DNA of 64,000 nucleotides from Phylloscopus collybita (Eukaryota > Chordata > Aves > Passeriformes > Phylloscopidae): NCBI GenBank assembly GCA_027886175.1, contig JAJNNQ010000013.1, positions 6,281,501 through 6,345,500 of the forward strand, given 5' to 3'. The stretch's first letter is position 1; each line of letters begins with the position of its first letter. Below the pieces are notes generated by a model. It was not told the DNA's origin. It saw only the letters and a list, made by a program, of their open reading frames with translations, and did no database searches. Both the position numbers and the translations under genes were made by a program. Positions 57,881 through 64,000 of this stretch are shown here, in pieces.

Positions 57881-59904
57881 ATAGGTGTAATTGAGGAAAT
57901 ATTGTCACAGTGGAGACTGATGGTTCCTTTCTGTTTCAGAAGGTACTAAAGAAATACCCACTAGAAGACTGCTTCTCAATGCACCAGAACTCACCCTTGG
58001 CAGCCAAGCTGAAGCCCAGCTGGTTTGAAAGAGAAACACTCCAGAGGGCTCAGCACCCAGGAATTCTTGTTACCCTGGCTGAATGTTGCTTGAAGGTGAT
58101 CATCTCCAGGGCCTGTTGCATTTGCAACCAGAAATGGATGGAATCAAAAGGTAAAGGGATGTTGGAGGGAATTTTTAAGCAGCTGGTTTGCTGGTGTGTT
58201 CACTGTACCTTAGATGCAGTTGATTTGACATCACTGTATTAATTTGAATGTAAATAGAAAAATATTAGATATCTACACTGCAGGGATAAATGTCTATAAA
58301 GAAGGCTCAAAAGAACAACATGCTATTTAATGGAATTTTCTGGAAATCATTATGAAAAGTGAGTCTTGTGAGAAGGATTCAGAAATATCTCTCTTCTCTG
58401 TGAAATGTTTCCTGGTACAGTTAAAAAACATTTTAAAAGCACTTCCATGTCTGTTCACTAAAACAGTGATGCACTTGCAACTTATTTGAGGTTTAACTAT
58501 TAAAGCAAATGATCAGCATTTTGCTGCATGAAGTTGATATTACATATCTGTATCTAAAAACATCACATTGAAAACACATTTGTATCTCTTAAATCTTCCC
58601 TAAGTCAGCAACCCTTTCCACGAAATAAAGCATGTGTCTAAATGTAGGATTCATGTTTGTATTTTCAGTAACAGTAATTTTGATGAAACTGTTTCCTTAG
58701 CAGATACTGAATGACCAAAGTAGTGATTTTTACATAGCAAATACAATTTTTAAAGCCATTATCATTTACGTGGTTTCCCTCCCTTCCTCTTTAGTGCCAG
58801 ATGAGGTAGGCTTGTAGTCACCATCTCCTTCATAGCCTTCAGATAAATTCAGATGGTAATTCTTTTATTTCTGTACTGCCAATTCCAATGACAAATTATG
58901 CTGACCAAAATAGAATTTTTTCCTGTGATAATGTTAATTAAAAGATGAATTGTGAATGAGGTGAACAATGACACCCGGTACTTGGTGGATTGATAAGACA
59001 TAGTTCACTAAGCAAGACATTCAGAACAAAAGAGCACACGGTAATCTGCAAACACAGGTTATTTTAGGAATTTGGTTCAGAATTAGAGTCTTAAAAATAC
59101 TATCTGACAAACTGTAGGCGATTCTTTGTTCCTCCGAGGCACTAGTGCTATAATATCAGCCCTTTTAGCAATAAATCCGAATAAGCTTATTTCTTTCCCC
59201 CCCTCTGTCTTTGCATGAGCTTAGATTATAAGTGTATAATATTCTAAACATGATGTCAAGGAAAATTATTTTTAAAAAGATACTGAAAGCAGAGCATATT
59301 GCATAACAACAGGGAACACAGGAGGCATAATGAAAGCGTAAAGATACTGTGGCCATGTTCCTGTCTGGTGAATGCTCTCTGCAAGTCTAGCAAAGGCAGT
59401 TACATAACTGATTTTTATTGCATTAGGCAACAGCAATATTGCTAAGCAAACCGATGTGCAGAATTAGAAAGCTTCTTCCACGGTGGAAATGAAGAAAAAA
59501 GACGGAGGAAGGGCTCTCACTTAATATCCAGTAAGAAGGCAGGGCAAGAGGATGTGCATCTTCATTAGTGGATCATGTCAGGGGGACAACATGATTTATT
59601 TTCATCACGTAGTGCCTTAGAAAAAAATACAGTGCCAAGTCAGTCCATGATAATTTCACTGCTTTCTGCAGCGTAACGTGTCAACAGTCTAGAGCTCAAG
59701 CTGGTAAGTTAAAACATCAGCCTCTAAAAGAGATTTAACAGGAGTTAAGATAATAGTCTCTAATGAGTTGCACAGGGGGAAAAACTAACATGGGAGCAAA
59801 GGGGAAAAAAACTACACATGCAAAAATGTGCCTGATCTCATCTGTTTTCACTGTAAATTCAGAACACTGCTAGTGTGTATTTAGACATAGCAGTTAATAC
59901 AGTC
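57881..59904. other. Intergenic, no recognised gene
   Basis: A 110-codon plus-strand frame (57910-58242) starts just outside the LTR and has no recognised domain. The part from about 58640 to 59720 is free of repeats I can recognise and could hold non-coding regulatory sequence, but nothing specific can be claimed. Confidence 0.5.
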
Positions 59905-60618
59905 TGGGGGATGAATAGATCAAGAGCAGCCCTGCCCAGAAGACCTTGGGGGTGCTGGTGGATGAAAAGCTGGACATGACCCAGCCACGTGCACTGGCAG
60001 CCCAGAAAGCCAAACGTGTCCTGGGCTACACCAAAAGGAGTCTGGGCAGCAGGCCAAGGAAGGGGATTCTGCCTCTCTGCTCCCCTCTGGTGAGACCCCT
60101 CCTGCAGAGCTGTGTCCAGCTCTGGGGTTCTCAGCACAGCAAGGACACAGACCTGTGTGAGGGAGTCCAGAGGAGGCAGCCCAGATTGTTAAAGGGATGG
60201 AGCACTTCTCCTGTGAGGAAAGGCTGGGAGAATTGGGATTGTTCAGCCTGGAGAAGAGAAGGGCATGGGGTGACCTAACTGTGGCCTTCCAATACCTGAA
60301 AGGATCCTGCAGGAATGATGTAGAGGGACTTTTACAAGAGCCTGTAGTGACAGGACAAGAAGGAATAGATTCAAACTAAAGAGAGTAGGTTTAGATTATG
60401 TATTAGGAAGAATTTCTTTATTGCGAGGGGAGTGAGGCACTGGAACAGATTGCCCAGAGAAGTTGTGGATGTCCCATACCTGGAAGTGTTCGAGGCCAGG
60501 TTGGATGAAGCTCTAGTCAACCTGGTCTGGAGGAAGGTGTCCCTGCTAATGGCAAGGGGTTTCAAACTACATGATCTTTAAGGTGCCTTCTAACCCAAAT
60601 TGTTCCATGATTTTAGGA
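59905..60618 (+). mobile_element. CR1 LINE 3' end, about 0.7 kb, with decayed ORF2 C-terminus
   Basis: Plus-sense CR1 landmarks appear in order: gggggtgctggtggatgaaa, gcagcccagaaagccaaacg, ggagaagagaagggcatggg, aggaagaatttctttattgc, ggaacagattgcccagagaa and the tail ccaaattgttccatga. The open frame at the 5' part is the remnant of the reverse-transcriptase ORF tail and is disrupted. The copy is 5'-truncated, as usual for CR1. Confidence 0.93.
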
Positions 60619-61119
60619 TACAAAGAGGTCTGTGAGCTGGTACAAGGAAGTCTATGTTCGTGGCTTGGAGGTGGTCAGCTTTAACACCTAGGAACCACTT
60701 GAAATTTGTTCTGTAACTAACACCCTTCCCCTGCACTTATTGATGCCAATGAACATACAGGCTTGTGTTGCAACCTTCCCCTTCGCAGGACTTTCTTTCA
60801 CGTGGTTGACTATTTTTCAAGTTTGAACAAACTTAAATATTCTTGAGACTTCTGCCACTTGTGTTTGCATGGCAAACAAACTGGCAGAAAGCAGGGTATA
60901 CAGAGAGTCAGTCTGCCATATCGAGTGTGTGAAGTGCAACTGTAGAAGCGGTGTTGCCGTAGGACCAGCCCTTCAGAACCCTTGCACTAAGGAAGAGGAG
61001 TCGCGGTATTTAGCATCCACTGCAGCGCAAGCAAACACACTGTCATAGTGCGGGGCCTCTAAGCTGCTCCAGCGGGTGTAGGATATGGTGAAGCAGGCAG
61101 GTTAAGCAGTCCTCCTGAG

Positions 61120-61380
61120 CCATGCCCGCTGTGGTGGCTCCCTGCAGGAGGCTCCGGCGGGAGGCGAGGGCAGAGCCCGGTTCTCCTTGCTCTTCCCGCT
61201 GGCGGCGCCAGGCGTCGGCAGGCGGCGCGGCGGTGCAGGAGCGCCCCTCCGCCGCCGCTCCCGGCCGGCGCTCCCAGCTCCCGCCCGCTCCAGCTCCCGC
61301 CGGAAGGGTGTGGGTGGGTGCTGGGGCTGGAGCAGCCGTGGGACTTGACTTTCCGCCCTCCCACCCCCCTTCCAAATCAA
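61120..61380. promoter_or_regulatory. Second CpG-rich island, candidate promoter upstream of UBR2
   Basis: GC-rich, CpG-dense stretch (ggcggcgccaggcgtcggca, cgcccctccgccgccgctcc, cccgccggaagggtg) isolated in AT-rich DNA about 6.8 kb from the UBR2 start. CpG density of this kind in birds usually marks a promoter. No exon can be defined from sequence alone; a neighbouring gene or lncRNA is possible. Frames on both strands here are compositional. Confidence 0.5.
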
Positions 61381-62480
61381 GCGTTAACTGCTTAGTGGCT
61401 GGTGCTTCGGGAAATTCGAGGCATTTTTTGAATGAGTCAGATGTTAGAAGGAGAGAAATGTGCTGTGCAGTGCCTGGGGGCCATCGATAGGGCTTGGGGT
61501 GGTAGGAGAGGCAGGACAGGGAGAAAGCAGAAGTGGCCATGGAGTTGCCTGCAGAGATGGATGGCAGGATGAGTGCTGCAGTTATCCTTTGGGAGAAGAA
61601 ACTGGAGCAATCTCCTGTAGCAAGGTCCCTGCCTCAGCACTGCAGAGGAGCTTCTGAGTGTCGGGAGCAGCTGGGCATCCGATGGTGACACTTGGTGACA
61701 GTGCTTGTTCTTGGCTGATGGAGACCAGAACTGATGCTGAGCTGCTGGAGAAAGTGTTCTTGACTCCATCTGAAGCCACGTATATGTGCAGTTTTGCAGG
61801 GGATGCACAAAGGAAATGGGAACACACAGCCCACTAGCAAAAGCAGGGTGGATGAAAGATTTATCTGGGAGTATGAAAATGCTTTGAACAAGTGAACTCA
61901 CTCTTATTCTTTTCCCCTTCATTCACACAACGGAGCAATTTTAAATTAGAACAGGTTGTAACAGATTTAATTTAGATCACCATAGAGCTTAGTATAATGC
62001 TACAGCATATTCTAGTTTATCTTTTTCCCTGATTTTAAAGGCCTAAACAGTTTTTAAATTGTGGATTTGTTATAGAATGTATGGCTGTTAGGCAGTCCTA
62101 ACCAATTAGAATTTCTTTACTGCACCATGATTAATTTTGTTAGATAAAACTACTGAAATACAACTGAAGGTAGAAATAAAAAGCATTTAAGTGCTCTACA
62201 GCCATGATTTACTCTTCAGAGATGCATTTAATGCTGTCTCCGGCAGAAGAGCTTCATCCATTTTCCAAACATTCATTTGTTTATTTCAAGATTAGTCTCA
62301 GTTATAAACAGACATTAAATCACCTCCAAGCCCTAATACATTGTAATGAAGTATTGTAAACCATGTAGTATGTTGGTTTAAACAATGTAATCAGAAAGCA
62401 ACAAAACCATTTTCTCCTGGTTCTTGCTGGCTCCCCGACTTCTGTCTGCTCAAAGAAAAGTTCTTTTTAGTCTGTAAATG
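61381..62480. other. Intergenic, no recognised gene
   Basis: Follows the CpG-rich island. Contains a perfect AP-1 site TGAGTCA at 61433-61439. Minus-strand open frames of up to about 160 codons near 61437-61922 show no domain, and their codon pattern is unconvincing. Confidence 0.5.
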
Positions 62481-62500
62481 TCAAGGTCACTCAGAGGTCA
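62481..62500 (+). promoter_or_regulatory. DR5 nuclear-receptor element overlapping an NR5A/ERR extended half-site
   Basis: AGGTCA (62484-62489), five-base spacer CTCAG, AGGTCA (62495-62500): a perfect direct repeat with spacing 5, the layout preferred by RAR/RXR. The first half-site is part of TCAAGGTCA (62481-62489), the consensus for NR5A (SF-1/LRH-1) and ERR monomers. Function is inferred from motif only. Confidence 0.5.
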
Positions 62501-64000
62501 AGTTTGTGCTTTTGAGCTGTGGTTCCTTTCAGGTTATTGGCTTTGTTTTATTACTGAAAGGAACCATCCATTTTGGCATATAGAGCAAAGAAGTCATGTA
62601 ATCCTATTAAATACAAAACCAACATGTACAAATAATGGTGAGGGTTTGACAATTGCACAAAAGCCCCCTTTTTCTGCCCGTAGTTAAGCCTGCACTGAGT
62701 AATTAATGGTCCTTCCACGAGTCTGTCTACAGTGGGAAAACTGCCTAACTAGTTTTCAAAACACTTGCTCAAAAACTGGCCAAGAGCCCCTTTTGGGCAA
62801 GCTGGCATCCTTCTACGGCGGTGCTCAGGAATGGGAGGGGGACAGAAGAGCCTACCTGTCACTTTCTATCTAAGAGCAGAACATGGTGCAGAAGAAGACA
62901 GGCACAGTCCTAGGTAGAGGATCCTTGAAAGCAGAGAGAATTAATTAACAAAAAAGGAGGAAAGCATCTTTGGAGAGTTAAGGATAAAAGGAGGTGCTTT
63001 AAGTTATTAGAAAATAAACTTGCTTTGTTGGCAGGAGAGAGAAGAAGTTGAAAGTGGAGGTTACAGCATGCAAGTTGAGATGTAAGTGGATCATTACGTA
63101 CTGGGCACAAAAAGTAAGACATAAAAAATTAACAACAAATAACTCACTAATTTCCCTATGAAGAATGCTTATGCATAGTGCAAGGTCAGTAGAAGAAAAA
63201 ATTAGGAAGAGGAAATAAGGTATAATCAGTGTTTAAAATGGAGCAAAGAAAGTATAGAAGGATTTAAATAAAACTGTCCTCAAAGTGGTATCTACATAGA
63301 GGTAACTGAGGGAAAATGCTGAGGATTTTCCTGGTCAGTTAGTTAGGATCAGATGTGAACGATGGGCTTCCACACTGTCTGTTCTGCTTGTCACTTCTTT
63401 GAGGACAGTCAGCTACAGTATGTGAAAACAACTGAAGGTTGCAAGCCCCAGTTTTCATAAACAACATTCATAACACTATTTTCACATCCCTCAGACAAGC
63501 ATATAGGTTATCACAACTTTAAAATCTCTGTCTGTTGGCAGGACAAAACATTACCATCCTAAAGTGTATGCAAACATAAGAACTGACTGGATCTATTACT
63601 GATAAAGAGAGATGAGCTGATTGAGAGTATAAATAGCAATTGCAGATAAGATGAAAAACTGCATGAAACGTAGGCAGGAGCTGCAGAAATGAACCCCAAG
63701 ACATACAATTGGATATAACAAACATTACAGAAGTGGAAATGGGAAACTGAGAAATCTCTATTGCCCGGATTGTGAAATGAGACTTACAAAATGCCAGACA
63801 GTAAAAGTTTCTGGCCTATCATATTGCAAGGACAGATAGACAATAAAGATGTTTGGAGGTTAAGTGTGGAACAGGTCCAAGATCTTCAGATAGTCTTCTA
63901 ATAGGAAGGGAAAAACACTGGCACACCACCAGGGAAGGACCTCCATGCAGGACTGCTCCTTAAACACAGACTCAAGAGGTTTTTGGCAGACACTTCAGCG
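62501..64000. other. Intergenic right flank, no recognised gene
   Basis: AT-rich, with no clear TE and no convincing coding frame. The neighbour upstream of UBR2 must lie further right or be represented here only by non-coding exons. Confidence 0.5.

Noticed and set aside
57910..58242. 110-codon plus-strand frame right of the ERVL-like LTR.
   Set aside because: No domain, no neighbouring exons and no recognised homologue; frames of this length occur by chance several times in 64 kb.
59946..60278. 110-codon plus-strand frame considered as a gene.
   Set aside because: It is the decayed C-terminal part of the CR1 ORF2, inside a clearly recognisable CR1 3' fragment.
61043..61922. Minus-strand frames of 165 and 161 codons and a plus-strand frame of 122 codons.
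   Set aside because: The first is low-complexity Ala/Pro/Gly from the CpG-rich island; the others have no recognisable domain and overlap on opposite strands.
1..64000. UBR1 as an alternative identity for the main gene.
   Set aside because: The N-terminal exon, the [14 protein letters not shown] segment, [18 protein letters not shown] and the [14 protein letters not shown]-terminus all match UBR2 rather than UBR1.
1..64000. tRNA, rRNA, CRISPR arrays, operons or prokaryotic mobile elements.
   Set aside because: None seen; intron-exon structure and avian repeats show this is vertebrate nuclear DNA.

Overview
The window is vertebrate nuclear DNA, almost certainly from a bird. It carries several CR1 LINE fragments of the avian type and two avian-type endogenous-retrovirus solo LTRs. 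It also carries one very long gene on the minus strand with short GT-AG exons spread through AT-rich introns. The fine taxon is not established; the long LTR in intron 1 resembles families I remember as common in songbirds.

About 85% of the window is a single gene, UBR2, the RING-type E3 ubiquitin ligase of the Arg/N-degron (N-end rule) pathway. It reads right to left from an ATG at 54367-54369 in a CpG island to a TAA at 678-680. I could place all 47 coding exons of one transcript (5256 nt, 1751 codons plus stop), and every splice phase closes. A 48th exon exists because exon 11 is present as two tandem, equal-length, homologous copies (11a 33506-33604, 11b 33333-33431), a classic mutually exclusive pair. 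The protein has, in order, the zinc-binding UBR box (about residues 97-168), the ClpS-like N-domain (about 220-290), a long helical scaffold, a basic helix, a split RING (C1108 to C1213) and the C-terminal zinc-containing UBR-ligase autoinhibitory region. The 3' UTR runs off the left edge of the window.

Introns are mostly featureless AT-rich DNA. Exceptions are CR1 pieces in introns 17, 25, 40 and 41, a complete 1098-bp solo LTR with a perfect 5-bp target duplication in intron 1, a 54-T homopolymer in intron 4, and a 27-bp tandem repeat next to the exon 6 acceptor.

Right of the gene (54.4-64 kb) is the UBR2 CpG-island promoter and a CR1 copy abutting it. Further right are a second solo LTR (about 57.3-57.9 kb), a long CR1 3' fragment (about 59.9-60.6 kb) and a second, smaller CpG-rich island near 61.1-61.4 kb that may be another promoter. 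TE-poor DNA follows, containing a perfect DR5 nuclear-receptor element at 62484-62500. I find no convincing protein-coding gene there. No tRNA, rRNA, CRISPR array or prokaryotic feature is present.
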